Below are positions 37,101 through 47,681 of a stretch of DNA of 64,000 nucleotides, in pieces. The notes beneath the pieces are model-generated. The model had not been told where the DNA came from and made no database searches. It worked only from the letters and a program-made list of their open reading frames with translations. The stretch is from Mucor racemosus (Eukaryota > Mucoromycota > Mucoromycetes > Mucorales > Mucoraceae). Every line of letters begins with the position of its first letter. The stretch's first letter is position 1. The stretch covers positions 434,001-498,000 of the forward strand of contig JAPEHQ010000022.1 in NCBI GenBank assembly GCA_027405735.1. Reading direction: 5' to 3'. The translations under genes and the position numbers were made by a program.

Positions 37101-37415
37101 TTAAACAAACATTTTATTTTTATAACAAATCTTTAGGAATTCTAAGTTTTCTATGAGATAAATATTTTTTTTGACAAATTTCTTAACTTCTTGGACAACT
37201 TCTCTACATTTGCTATAAGCTTCGATGTAGTCCATCGACCTTCTGAAATAATGTCTGATTTGAGTCAGGTTACCAGAGGTATCCAGAAAAGAATGGATGT
37301 TTTTCTCCAGAGACTTGAATGTATAGTCACATCGCAAACGAGCTTCCCTCTTGGCAGCACCACAGTACATTTTGATCCAATTGCATTCGCAATGGTACTT
37401 TGGGTATCAGTAAAA
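37101..37415 (-). pseudogene. DDE transposase C-terminal fragment, copy 1
   Basis: Read from about 37415 down, the frame is YHCECNWIKMYCGAAKREAR and continues RCDYTFKSLEKNIHSFLD. Fungal DDE transposases of this type have C-E-x-N-x-I-E-x-x-W-G-A-x-K-R. Here the final catalytic Glu is Lys and the Trp is Cys, so it is inactive. Compared with copy 2 at 63.76 kb it lacks 9 bases (three codons, near SKCR) and a frameshift spoils the end. Confidence 0.6.
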
Positions 37416-37445
37416 TGATTTTATAATAAAAATAACTATTAAAGT

Positions 37446-37790
37446 CATAACAATTGTTCACAAAGGTTTAAATAATGATTGTTATGGCTCTGATTTATTA
37501 TATCTTTATTTTTCGGAAAGTTGATAGCGAAAATGCTGATTTCACGCATTGCTTACGTAAGCTGGGTTTAAGGTAAGGAGGTTATGTGTCACAGAGTATC
37601 CTTGTTTCAAAAGTTACCCTCACCTAAGAGCACACAGCTTAAATTTTGAAATACCGTCTATTTTCAAGGGCTATCAACAGAATGATTTTATAGTAAAATT
37701 AAGTATTCGAGCCATAACAATTGTTTACAAAGGTTTAAATAATGATTGTTATGGATTTTTTTTATTGTATCGTTAGTTTTGGGTGAGTTG
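37446..37790. repeat. 267-bp spaced duplication, each copy with a 9-bp-stem hairpin
   Basis: About 105 bases at 37416-37520 recur at 37682-37790. Each copy contains CATAACAAT and, 23 bases on, its reverse complement ATTGTTATG (37446/37478 and 37713/37745). Confidence 0.65.
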
Positions 37791-38559
37791 ATAGCTCTTA
37801 AAAAAAGTTAAAATTTGTGCAGGTTTAAAGCTGGTGGCACGTTAGATACAAATATGTTTATAAAAAGTAAGTACTCATTTGCGTATAATCATAAAATAGC
37901 ATTACTAATATGTAAAATCCATAATTTTTAGTCAATTTTTGAAGCTCTTCATTTTTCCATTGTGTAGCTTGTAAGTATATCATATTAAATTTAATAATTT
38001 TAGATAAAGACATACTAATATTGTTAAAATCCATAGGTTGCTTTATTGTTATGAGGCTTACTTTGGCTTTTATTGGTTCAGTATCTATACCTATTATGCT
38101 CTGAATACTACACGTCTATATCTATTTTATCAAGCATGGCATCCCTTTTATTGGTTATCCATGGTACAGTTTAATCAAGCAAAGAGTATTATTTTATTTT
38201 TCAATATAATAAACAAACTTATATATTATATAAGCATTTGATCCAATTTTTTTTTATAAATTTTCAAAAACCAAAAACCATAAATAATATTGATGCATGC
38301 ATTAATTTCAAAAGCGTACGTATTCCTCAAATATAATTTTGCGTGCAATTATTGCAATTGCTTGCATTTTTTTTGTTTTGTCAGTGCTTTTATTTTGCAC
38401 GCATTTTGTTGTAAAAAACTATGCATTAATTGCACGCGTGTGAGGTTTTTAAGGAAATAATTGCATAAGTTTCCTACATAGTGTAAGATATTGCAATGAT
38501 GGTTATTAAGTAAAGTCTACTTTATTTTTTATTCTCTATCAGAATAGTTAGGTTTTGGA

Positions 38560-39190
38560 TGGCTGTAACGATTTTTTAATTTTTTTATAAATTTTGTGAG
38601 AGCACTTTTTCTGTTATATAGATCCATGAAGGGATGACTGGTATGCAAAGCTAAAACTATAGGATAGTACTCATTAGCGTCTATCCAGCGAATTTTACCT
38701 CGTCAAAAAATATTGATTTTTGGTTGAGAAAATTGAGATTGAATGATTGATTTTTGCTGATAAAAAAAAGGATCCATTTTGGACGAGGATATACAAGGAA
38801 AAATTTTCGGTTTTACAAAAAAAAAATCAAAAAAATGTATACCCCCACGAAAAATAGGGCTACAGCTACGTATAAATACTCATTCTGTAGATAATTTTGT
38901 TGCGCATAATGTGCAAATAAAATATTTTAGGGTTGCATTTGAATGAAGGGTACTTTTTGATTAGAAACCGTTAAAATTTGAAATTAAGTTTACTAGAGAT
39001 TTTATGAGAAAAACATTTTTAAAACCTACACAGATCGATTCAGAATTAAAAACTAAATCCAAGATATTTAATACGCTAGTTCAACTTACTATGCATTTTT
39101 GTGAGTAATTCAACATACAAGGTTTTTTTTGGATTTTTTTGGATTTTTTTTCCATTTGAACACTTTTTGGATTCAAGCTCAGTTACCTGT
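38560..39190. repeat. Diverged, rearranged relative of repeat family 1
   Basis: Shared words include AAAAAATATTGATTTTT, GAGGATATACAAGGAAAA, CCACGAAAAATA and TTAATACGCTAG, but their order and orientation are mixed relative to copies A and B. Confidence 0.45.
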
Positions 39191-39388
39191 GCATATCTGA
39201 TTATACAATTTTATATGGTGATATTCAAAATCGGAGCGTGCCCCCATTTCAATACATAATCAGCAAACAAAAAATGCAAACTTATACCTAATATCCTACA
39301 CAATACTGCTTAATATTTTATTTCCCTTAATCTGAATGAATCAATCAGTATCATTGCCTCAAAGGTGAAACATTTATTTTTCACCTGC

Positions 39389-39775
39389 TTAAAAACTCAA
39401 TCTAAATGCCGTTACAATGGTAGATATGTTTAGTGCTGATCTACATAATTGCCAAAGATTTAGCCCTACCGAGTCGCTGTGGAAATGCAGAAACGAAAAT
39501 GCGTCCCTTTTTAAACTATTTTGTAAGGGTTGTTTCAGATATTCTTTGAAAATTTTCATAAAATCAAATAATGATTCAAAATTGAATTTTAAAGTTGCAC
39601 GTAATGCGCAGTAAGTACATGAAAAACATACTTTGGTTTCATTAGCTAACAGCCGTTTTTGAATGAGTAGGGCACATGTTTCTGAGTAAAACTGCCTCTT
39701 CCTCGGCTTAAAAAAATAGAGCAAACGAAAAATACTTGTAGTCTATGGATATTGATCCAAATGGGCTACGAGTTT
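39389..39775 (-). pseudogene. Unrecognised coding-like repeat with CTYC motif
   Basis: The minus-strand frame of 111 codons (39724-39389) shares QKRLLANETK and LWQLCRSA with the 15.4-kb repeat. It contains SCTYCALRATLKFNF, a possible zinc-binding Cys pair. It is Phe-, Leu- and Lys-rich with no signal peptide or membrane segment. Two related copies in opposite orientation suggest a mobile-element or multicopy-gene remnant. I do not recognise the family. Confidence 0.4.
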
Positions 39776-39789
39776 CAAAATATACACTA

Positions 39790-41948
39790 CAGTTGTAACA
39801 GTATCCAGATCAATAATTTTAGCATCTAATTAATTTGGTAGTTGAATTGTAGGAATCAAGCATGTGGATTACATCCATTTAGATCAGGAATCACTTTGAT
39901 TTGACATGTCTGATTGATACAGCAAGTAATCTTATAACTGAGATGTGGATCCTAGCAAATTATAATTATGACTTGAACCATAAATACACTATTGTTCAAT
40001 ATGACCTGATTTCATTCATGATAAAATCAGGTCCTAAATATATCGGGTAGATTATGGAAATGGTATGTTCCTATTTGTTCCCATTGATTTAGATTATAGA
40101 TTAGAAATTGTGTATAAATAGAAGAACATTTTTCTGTCAAAGAAGGGCCAATGAAGATCCAATGAAGATTCAATGAAGTTCTAATTGATAATAAAACACT
40201 AAAGTTATCTAGTCGAATTTCTATTGTTTTTTTTATACTTTTTTTTTTCGTGAATATCTCTACCTATTCCACAAAACGCTCAATTTCTCCAAATTGGTTT
40301 TGCGGCTCAGAAAATCATTTGAAATTAGAAATAGCGCTAAATCAGCCAAAATCAGCATATGGCAATGACAACTACCGAAGTTAGTAAGAGAACGTCCATT
40401 TTATGTATGATCAGTAAAGTTGTAGTGTAATATAGTATTACATCTAGCTTTCTTCTTAAAAACTTTGGAAATAAAATATTAATTTCAAAAAACTACGTGC
40501 ATAATATAGCGCCACTCGATTAAAAACGCATCCAGATTCAAGCAAATAACACAATCAAATGCTTAAAATCTTGCCAAATGCATAGAAATACACTTTTCAT
40601 TAAAAAATTAGTTTAAGCTTGGCCTAAACTAATTGAAAACGTTTACCCTGGTTTAGCTTATCATTATCGCCATAGTTTGGCTCGATTATCTTTAAGAACG
40701 AATATCATTGCTTGATTCTGAGAGATGACCACACAATATAGGTTGGTTTTCTTACTTTACTCAATTTCTTGTATTGAAGTTTTTATGTTTACCACTTCAT
40801 AGACCGATATCCTTGCACAATTTATTATGCGCACGCCAACAATTAGAATCATTACAATTATACAATTAGACCATGAAATCTTAAAAAAGTATCTTAAAAT
40901 ATTCAATAACGGTGTAAACGAGATAAGACATGCTGATAAACAAACATCTGATTTCAAGCTTAACTATTTCACTGTTGCTTCTGCGTTCGTCAATTAGTAA
41001 TTGCTCACTTACTTGATGAGTATGACCTATTAGCTTCAAAACGTATCCAATTAATGGTGTATGGTAATATGCTTTATTAAATGATGATTTTAATTCATTT
41101 ACCAATGTTCACCAAGCTTTGCGATTAGAAGTATTGGATTTAGTCATGGAATTCAATTATCTCATAGAATGATTGACATATTAAATAGTTTTCGTTTCTT
41201 GAAAAGAATTGAGTTTGGTAAATCTAATTTCAAAGATATGATGAATTAGTATGGAAACATTAGAATAGACTTTGATACATTAGACATTGGTAAACTTTCC
41301 ATTGATTTCTCAACCATTATAAGGGATATACCAACTGTCAGGGCCGTTTTTTTAGTGATTCAACGAGAAAATAACGAAACATTTTATTTTCAGAAATTAT
41401 CAAAGCGGAAAAGTGACAATATGTTCATCAGAAAGGCCCACAGAAATTATACAAGCAATTTAGCTCAAGAGGCACGAATTCGCTTACAAAACATATCTGT
41501 CATTACAATTATGGTTAATACATTAAAAGGCTTGAGACTAAATGCTATTAGTTAATATGATCCACTATTTACTCTGAGAATTACTTTGGACGAGTTGATT
41601 TACTACAAATGTTTATAAAATCTAGATTAAAATTAAATGTTATTAGCTTTATGCTCTTGATCTTTTAAAAATTCTTGGATGATACTCATATAAATTCAAA
41701 TATACAAATGAGACTGCTTGGCAAAATCACACGTCGTAAGCTCAAGCTAAAAGCAATTGCATAGCTCATATTCTACAATATAATTATGGCCTTGATTTTC
41801 CGTCTCATTGATAATTCATAACGCTCCCCAGCTGTAAGCGGGGTTTTAAATACAAAATGACAACTGATTACAAAATGTTCAGGTTCGACGATTTAGAAAA
41901 AAGAAAGAAAGAAGAAAAAAAAAAACCTTTCTTCCGTCTACTCCTCTG
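39790..41948. other. Gene-poor stretch with LTR-like signals and possible pseudogene debris
   Basis: Near 40112 TGTATAAATAG is followed by AATAAAAC near 40190, the promoter/polyadenylation order of the LTRs seen elsewhere, but no complete LTR ends were found. At 41120-41560 several short frames in a row (HRMIDILNSFRFLKRIEFG, then IDFDTLDIGKLSIDFSTII) look like a broken protein gene of unknown type. No intact gene is present. Confidence 0.35.
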
Positions 41949-42605
41949 GCGTGTGGTTCAGTAGGTGGAATTGTTCTTCAATACGATCTCGTCAACCGTA
42001 GAAGGGTCAACACCGTTCCTTGACCTTATGCCCCAAACTGACGCGTCCCCAATTTGCTGATCCTATGCCCTCCTTCCAACCACCTATGTGTTCCTTATGT
42101 TTGGCAATTGTTGTTCTGAAACTGTTTTTTTTTCTTATTTGGTGCCGTGTTGTAAATGGGCGTGAGTGACCCATAGGCCGCAGTGATATACTCCAGGAGT
42201 GGTGCCCTGGTAGCCCTGTTAGCTCGCTATTATATCAATCAAATTTGCACTTAACAGTATTCTTTTTCACTTTTTCCATTCTCAAAGCCTTTTCATCTAG
42301 TTCTGCCACAACCCTTCCCCTGAAACCACATTTAGATCTCTACTTTCTTCCCAGACTCTTAGTACTTACTTTTCCCTGCCCAAGAACCTACACACCAGTC
42401 CCATCAACAATGATCCCAGTTATAACTTTCTCACTTTTGAACCTTGCTACATACTATCCGTATCCCAATACACTTAGTCTCCTGAACTCTTACTTAAACT
42501 CCGAACCCGAACTCTTATATCCAGTCTTATCTCTCACTTCGCCATGGCGTACAGTTATAGGACTTTAAATAATGAAATAAAGCTTTTATTTCCCTATAAA
42601 AAAAA
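41949..42605 (+). mobile_element. SINE-like element 1 with tRNA-Gly-like head
   Basis: GTGGTTCAGTAGGTGGAATT resembles the A-box half of tRNA-Gly, and GGGTCAACACC about 40 bases further on fits a weak B box. The body is C/T-rich and markedly less AT-rich than its surroundings. It ends AATAAAGC...CTATAAAAAAAA. GATTTAG stands before (41890) and after (42606), a candidate target duplication. There is no protein-coding capacity. Confidence 0.5.
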
Positions 42606-42612
42606 GATTTAG

Positions 42613-43025
42613 CCCTTGGTGGTTGGGCCGAATGGTTAAGAAGTGTACTTCCCAAGCGCACGACTCGAGTTCGAATCCTGGTGGACGCAAGTTTGTTTGA
42701 TAATATTATGTAGTACTGTATTTCCTGTTTAGTGTCATGTCACCAACCCACAACTTTTTCGTATGACGTTCTCCGCATGCCCGTTTTGGCTCTTGGTGCA
42801 GCACTTTAATTAGTCGATTTCTTTCCCATATTTCATAGTATAATCATTATAGCGACCTTGTTTACAGTAGGCCCACTTGTGGAGACCTCTCAACCTCTTC
42901 CCATATGGCTTACGTTGTGCTACATGAAACGTTATTGTAGGAGTTTCATGTATATTAAGTCTTCACATTAAAAAATAATAAATAAAGTATATCCACTACG
43001 TTCTACCCTAAAAAAAAAAAAAAAA
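42613..43025 (+). mobile_element. SINE-like element 2 with tRNA-Ser/Leu-like head
   Basis: The head GGGCCGAATGGTTAAG fits a type-2 tRNA A box, and GAGTTCGAATCC is a near-perfect B box. The acceptor stem does not pair, so it is tRNA-derived rather than a tRNA gene. The element ends in a 15-base poly(A). AAAAGATTTAG flanks both sides (ending 42612 and 43032). These are the defining features of a SINE insertion. Confidence 0.7.
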
Positions 43026-43032
43026 GATTTAG

Positions 43033-44679
43033 AAAAAAATTAACGGTTTTTTGGATATATCTATTGAAAATAATAATCACATCGAGAAAGCAAATTAATT
43101 TAACTTTATAGTACTTTTGAGCGCCCATAGAATGACACCCATTATAGCTTTTTTTTACTCTAAAAATTTTAAGAAAAATCCAAAGTAAAAAATATACATT
43201 TTTTCCCTTAAAGTCAAAAAATACAATAAGAGACTTTAAAATAAATACTTTTATACAAAAATTTTGACTTTTGCGGTCATTCTGTATTAATATATATCAT
43301 AGTAAAAAATCCCGTTTTCTGGGTGGAAATTAAGGATTTGTGGAGAATGCAATTTTTTCCTTATGATACCTCGACCAAAATCATGTTAGAATCAAAAATT
43401 TGAAAATTTTGTAAAAAGGTTATAAAAAGTATCTATCGATCAAGAGCAATTGTTTGATACGGGCTGATCTTCAGGGGAAGCCCAAAAGATACAGAAATGC
43501 GCTCTTTGAAGTGCTGATTTATGCGGTTTTGGTGCAACAATGACATGCAGTTGCACAATAATCTCAAAATACCAAAGTTTCTACCTTGAATAAGGTGTAC
43601 CTGGGTCTGTGGTTTAGAGTAAAGTAACTTTTATTACAGTTAATACCGAATTTTAGGTTTTATACAAATATCCGTTGTTTAAATTAAACGAGGATAGGTA
43701 GCTTTATATTTTAGCATTAGTTTTAAAAATAAGCTCAATTGCTGGCCTTGAAAGAAAAAGCCTTAAAATATATGCTAGTTGATGTCTAGTTTAATCCTCA
43801 TACATGATACTCAAATCTAAGTAACTTTATGGCCTTTTAGTCTAATAACAAGCATAATAAAGATTGTGATGTTTCAAAAAAAAAAACTGATCAGAATATT
43901 TACCACCAACAATCTTCAAAGGATTTTTCTGAGCCGGCGATTCTACAAATCTGTTATACATTTCGACCAATATCTCTGTGGTAATTGTTACAGTTGCTGT
44001 TAATTTTTTTCAACAATTCTAGTGCAAGTTTATGTGAATACATGCATTACAACCTACAGCAATCAACATTGATCGTGAGCTATTTTAAACTCCGATATAT
44101 GTAGTCTTTCATGATGAAAGAGATATCAAAGATGACTCTATTGCAATGATAATACTAATAACCATTACATATATTCATAGAAAGCCTAAGATGGACCAAT
44201 AGATGGATAAGTAATTGATTATTAAAGATACGGAGTTATTCGTAAATTATATCCGCAATTGATGGTTTCTCTCAGGAATGTCAACATTTTAAATTCTTTT
44301 TCATCAGGAAAATAAAGCAATGCAGACATTTGATGTAGATTTGATACGCATTGCTAGCGCTACTAGCACAGCTCACACCTCATTCATCAGCAAACGAAAT
44401 GACAAAATAACTAATATAACGATTGGAGATGTAAATTCATGTAAAAATGCACTAATTTTCGGCATTCATGAACTCCACTGACGTTTTTAGTTGTACTTGG
44501 CCCCCAAAATTTAGACGCTAAATTCATCTGTCTGTCAAAGAGTCAGGGTGTTACAACAATAATTTATTGATTTTACTTTTTATTCATAATAAAAAAGTTG
44601 AGAAAGAGAATATTATAGTACATAATTTGTTTTTTGATGGGAGGCAGAGATTTCTTTAGCTGTAAAGGTTTGTCGATAT
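43033..44679. other. Gene-free AT-rich sequence
   Basis: I find no coding frame, RNA gene or duplicate within the window. The first 450 bases have the repeat-like texture seen elsewhere. Confidence 0.4.
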
Positions 44680-45086
44680 TTACATGCCAGTGTTTCTCAA
44701 ATCTTCGAGTCTCTTGACAATGAACATACTGGTATCAAGGAAACGATCGACACAGTTTGCTAAACAAGCTTCTTCACTACGATCCAACTTGTTGTTGACC
44801 TTGGAAATACACTTGTCCTAATGAAAATTGACATTTTATCAATAAAAATGTTCCCACATGAATTCCCATTTAATCCCTTTTTTTTTTTTTTTTTTTTTTG
44901 TAAACTTACCCAACAGTTGTCGGTTAAAGAGTGAACAGTTTGTTGAACGCGAGCCTTGGCTTGCTCAGCTTCAAGGAACTAGACAAAGCAATGTTAATAC
45001 AATCATGTATGAGCCGTTTTTTTTTTTTTTTTACTTACTTGACCGAGTTCACGTTGATCGTTTTCTGAGAATTGAGGTTGAGACAT
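44680..45086 (-). CDS. TIM8: Small Tim chaperone Tim8
   Basis: Three exons (45086-45039, 44978-44910 and 44817-44680) encode 84 residues. Tim8 pairs with Tim13 in the mitochondrial intermembrane space and escorts hydrophobic precursors to the TIM22 complex. The twin CX3C motif is visible as CWDKC (split by intron 2) and CLANC. The C-terminal half, LDRSEEACLANCVDRFLDTS, has the FLDTS typical of Tim8. It was missed as a long frame because it is short and split; both introns contain T/A homopolymers. It diverges from the next gene over 221 bases, a shared promoter region. Confidence 0.93.
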
Positions 45087-45307
45087 TGTTGATAATAAAG
45101 AAGAAAGAGAAAAATAGAAACGTAAGGGAGCAAATGTTATATGTGTAGGGGGCTGTTTCCCCCACCACTTTACTCCGGGAGAGACTAAACTAGTGGCTTA
45201 TGTATTGAGTTCAAATGATTTGCATTAGAAACAAAACTAAATGTTTGTTCCTGATAGAGATCTCTTTGTTTTTCTTATTTAAATAATATATATATATAAA
45301 CAAAAAG

Positions 45308-45724
45308 ATGGCACCTCATCCTACACCTCAGATTCATCCGATTCCTACTGAAGAAGTTCAAGAACGCTTAAAGCGTCGTTTACAGACTCCTAAAGCTATG
45401 GCTCCTGCACCAAGACAACGACAAATCCAAGTTTTATCATGGGCTGCTTCGCTTGGTAATTCATTAAACACACTGAAAAAAAAAATCATACAATATTCAT
45501 CCAAATATTTTCAATAGGTTTAAGTGCATATGTTGTGTTGTTTGCAGATTTTGGTACCGAAAAAAATTGTTATACCCCAGTAAGTTCCAAAAATGTCATA
45601 CAAATGTTGGTACTAAATGCCCTAATCCACTTAGATTCGTGAATGGTTTCAAGAGAAAAGAAAGGGGTTCTGGTCTTTGAGTGAACAAGAAAAGCAGGAT
45701 TTAAAAGACCAAGGAAAACTTTAG
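45308..45724 (+). CDS. Small single-pass membrane protein, unknown
   Basis: Three exons (45308-45455, 45518-45579 and 45635-45724) encode 99 residues. The N-terminal 40 residues are Pro- and Arg-rich. A hydrophobic segment around residues 40-63 (VLSWAASLGLSAYVVLFADF) follows, then a charged tail with WFQEKRKGFWSLSEQEKQDL. All junctions are in phase and the introns have normal signals, so I think it is a real gene. It lies head to head with TIM8. A mitochondrial membrane role is possible from size and neighbourhood, but that is a guess. I do not recognise the family. Confidence 0.75.
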
Positions 45725-45972
45725 TTTCAATTAGACAACATTGACATTTTAATAAACTACTCCTGTACATTCATACACAAACAATGCCAGTTTTTCCATT
45801 GAATTTCATTAAAACCCCACCGCCTTCTTGTTCTTTTTGTGACTAGGATGAGCAAACATCGAGAACCGGGGTAAAATAAGGGCCTGGATTTCTTTGCTAA
45901 TTAACTTGACCCTTCCCTTGACATATTTCCTCTCTTTTTTTTTTTCTTCATTTTTGAAATAATTAAATAAAA

Positions 45973-46727
45973 ATGTTCGCTTTCAAGACAGCAGCAAACA
46001 AGGTCGCCCTTCCCGCTACTCGTGTAGCTTCTCGTAGATGTATCTCTTCATCTGCTACCAAGTCTGGTAATGATTTGACAGTTTACATCTATGCAGGATT
46101 ATTATTATTTTTTTTTTTTAACATTTAAACACTTTGTATAGCTATGATGTCTACTCGTATGGCCCTTAACGCTGGTAACAAGTTCGTAAGTAATTTTAAT
46201 AGTGGGCATCTTGATCTGGAATATTAACATGTCATATAAAGACTGCCAACCTTCTCAAGGAAGCTTATGTCTCTTCCGCTCCTTCTCGTTTGATGTTCTT
46301 TGGTAAGTAGATTTTTGTGTTTCAAACTCGAAGTTTTTATTGACTTTGGAAATCAAATCAGGTCGTCGTGGTATGGCTACTGAAACTGGTGGTAAGTTCA
46401 GTCGTGCCAAGCCCCATGTCAACATTGGTACTATTGGTCATGTCGATCACGGTAAGACTACCTTAACTGCTGCTATTACCAAGACTTTGGCTATTGATGG
46501 TGGTGCTCAATTCATGGACTACAACCAAATTGATAAGGCCCCTGAGGAAAAGGCTCGTGGTATTACCATTTCCACTGCTCATGTTGAATACGAAACCAAC
46601 AACCGTCATTATGCTCACGTTGATTGTCCTGGTCACGCTGATTACATCAAGAACATGATTACTGGTGCTGCTCAAGTAAGAGTTTTATGCGTTTTATAGT
46701 GAATTAACAGCAAGTATTAACACCATT

Positions 46728-46760
<33 letters not shown>

Positions 46761-47681
46761 ATTGCTTAGATGGATGGTGCTATCATTGTCGTCTCTGCCA
46801 CTGATGGTCAAATGCCTCAAACTCGTGAACATTTGTTGTTGGCCCGTCAAGTCGGTGTCCAAAACTTGGTTGTTTTCATCAACAAGGTTGATCAAGTTGA
46901 TGATCCTGAAATGCTCGAACTTGTCGAGATGGAGATGCGTGATCTCTTGGCCGAATATGGTTTCGATGGTGAGGCTACTCCCATCATCAAGGGTTCTGCT
47001 CTTGCTGCCCTTGAAGGCCGTGATCCCGAGATTGGTGAAAAGCCCATTCACGAATTGATGGCTGCTGTTGATGCCCATATCCCTACTCCCGTTCGTGATT
47101 TGGACAAGCCTTTCTTGATGCCTATTGAAGATGTTTTCTCCATCTCTGGTCGTGGTACTGTTGCCACTGGTCGTGTTGAACGTGGTGTTGTCAACAAGGG
47201 TCAAGAAGTTGAAATTGTCGGTATGGGTCCTACCATCAAGACTACTTTGACCGGTATTGAAATGTTCCGTAAGGAATTAGATCGTGGTGAGGCTGGTGAT
47301 AACATGGGTGCTCTTTTGCGTGGTATTAAGCGTGAACAAATTCGTCGTGGTCAAGTTATGTGTGCTCCTGGTTCCGTTAAATCTCACAAGAAGTTCATGG
47401 GTACCTGTTACATTTTGACCAAGGATGAAGGTGGTCGCCACACTCCTTTCGCCAACAACTATCGTCCTCAAATGTTCGTTCGTACTACCGATGTTACTGT
47501 CTCTCTTACATTCCCTGAAGGTACTGAGGATGCCGATGACAAGTTTGTCATGCCCGGTGATAACGTAGAGATGCAATGTGAACTTGTTCATGATGTTGCT
47601 CTTGAAGAGGGTCAACGTTTCACCATTCGTGAAGGTGGTAAGACTGTCGGTACCGGTGTTGTCACCAAGATCATCGAGTAA
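45973..47681 (+). CDS. TUF1: Mitochondrial translation elongation factor Tu
   Basis: Five exons (45973-46066, 46142-46185, 46242-46302, 46362-46675 and 46770-47681) encode 474 residues. EF-Tu delivers aminoacyl-tRNA to mitochondrial ribosomes. The first 70 residues are a Ser/Arg/Ala-rich targeting sequence ([20 protein letters not shown]) spread over exons 1-3. The GTPase has [21 protein letters not shown] and SAL. Domains 2 and 3 are complete, with [32 protein letters not shown] and an end [18 protein letters not shown]. Codon usage is strikingly more C-ending than in its neighbours (GGT/GTC/AAG/TTC), as expected for a highly expressed gene. Intron 4 has a T run of about 27 bases shortly before its acceptor. 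Confidence 0.96.

Larger units (their letters stand above)
36942..37843 (-). mobile_element. Tc1/mariner-like DNA transposon remnant, copy 1
   Basis: ACGTGCCACCAGCTTTAAA at the left end is repeated in inverse orientation at the right end, with TA outside both ends (36940-36941 and 37844-37845), as for Tc1/mariner insertions. At 902 bp it holds only the C-terminal part of a transposase on the minus strand plus a non-coding right part with a 267-bp duplication. It is nested in the 34749-38483 element. Confidence 0.7.
34749..38483. mobile_element. 3.7-kb element with 14-bp terminal inverted repeats and TAA duplication
   Basis: The left end CACTATGTAGGAAA (34749-34762) and right end TTTCCTACATAGTG (38470-38483) are perfect inverted repeats, each flanked outside by TAA. 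A 3-bp TAA/TTA duplication is typical of PIF/Harbinger elements (inference on family). Inside each end are further GCAATTATT- and GCACGC-type words. No transposase frame is visible, so it is probably non-autonomous or decayed. A Tc1-like element is nested inside it at 36942-37843. Confidence 0.55.

Noticed and set aside
41120..41560. An F-box/LRR protein gene
   Set aside because: Short broken frames only; too little signal to name a family.
42245..42568. 107-codon plus-strand frame in the C/T-rich SINE body
   Set aside because: Pro/Leu/Ser-rich by base composition, lies inside a tRNA-headed element and has no recognisable domain.
42613..42690. A functional tRNA gene
   Set aside because: The B box is good but acceptor and anticodon stems do not pair, and poly(A) plus target duplication show a SINE.
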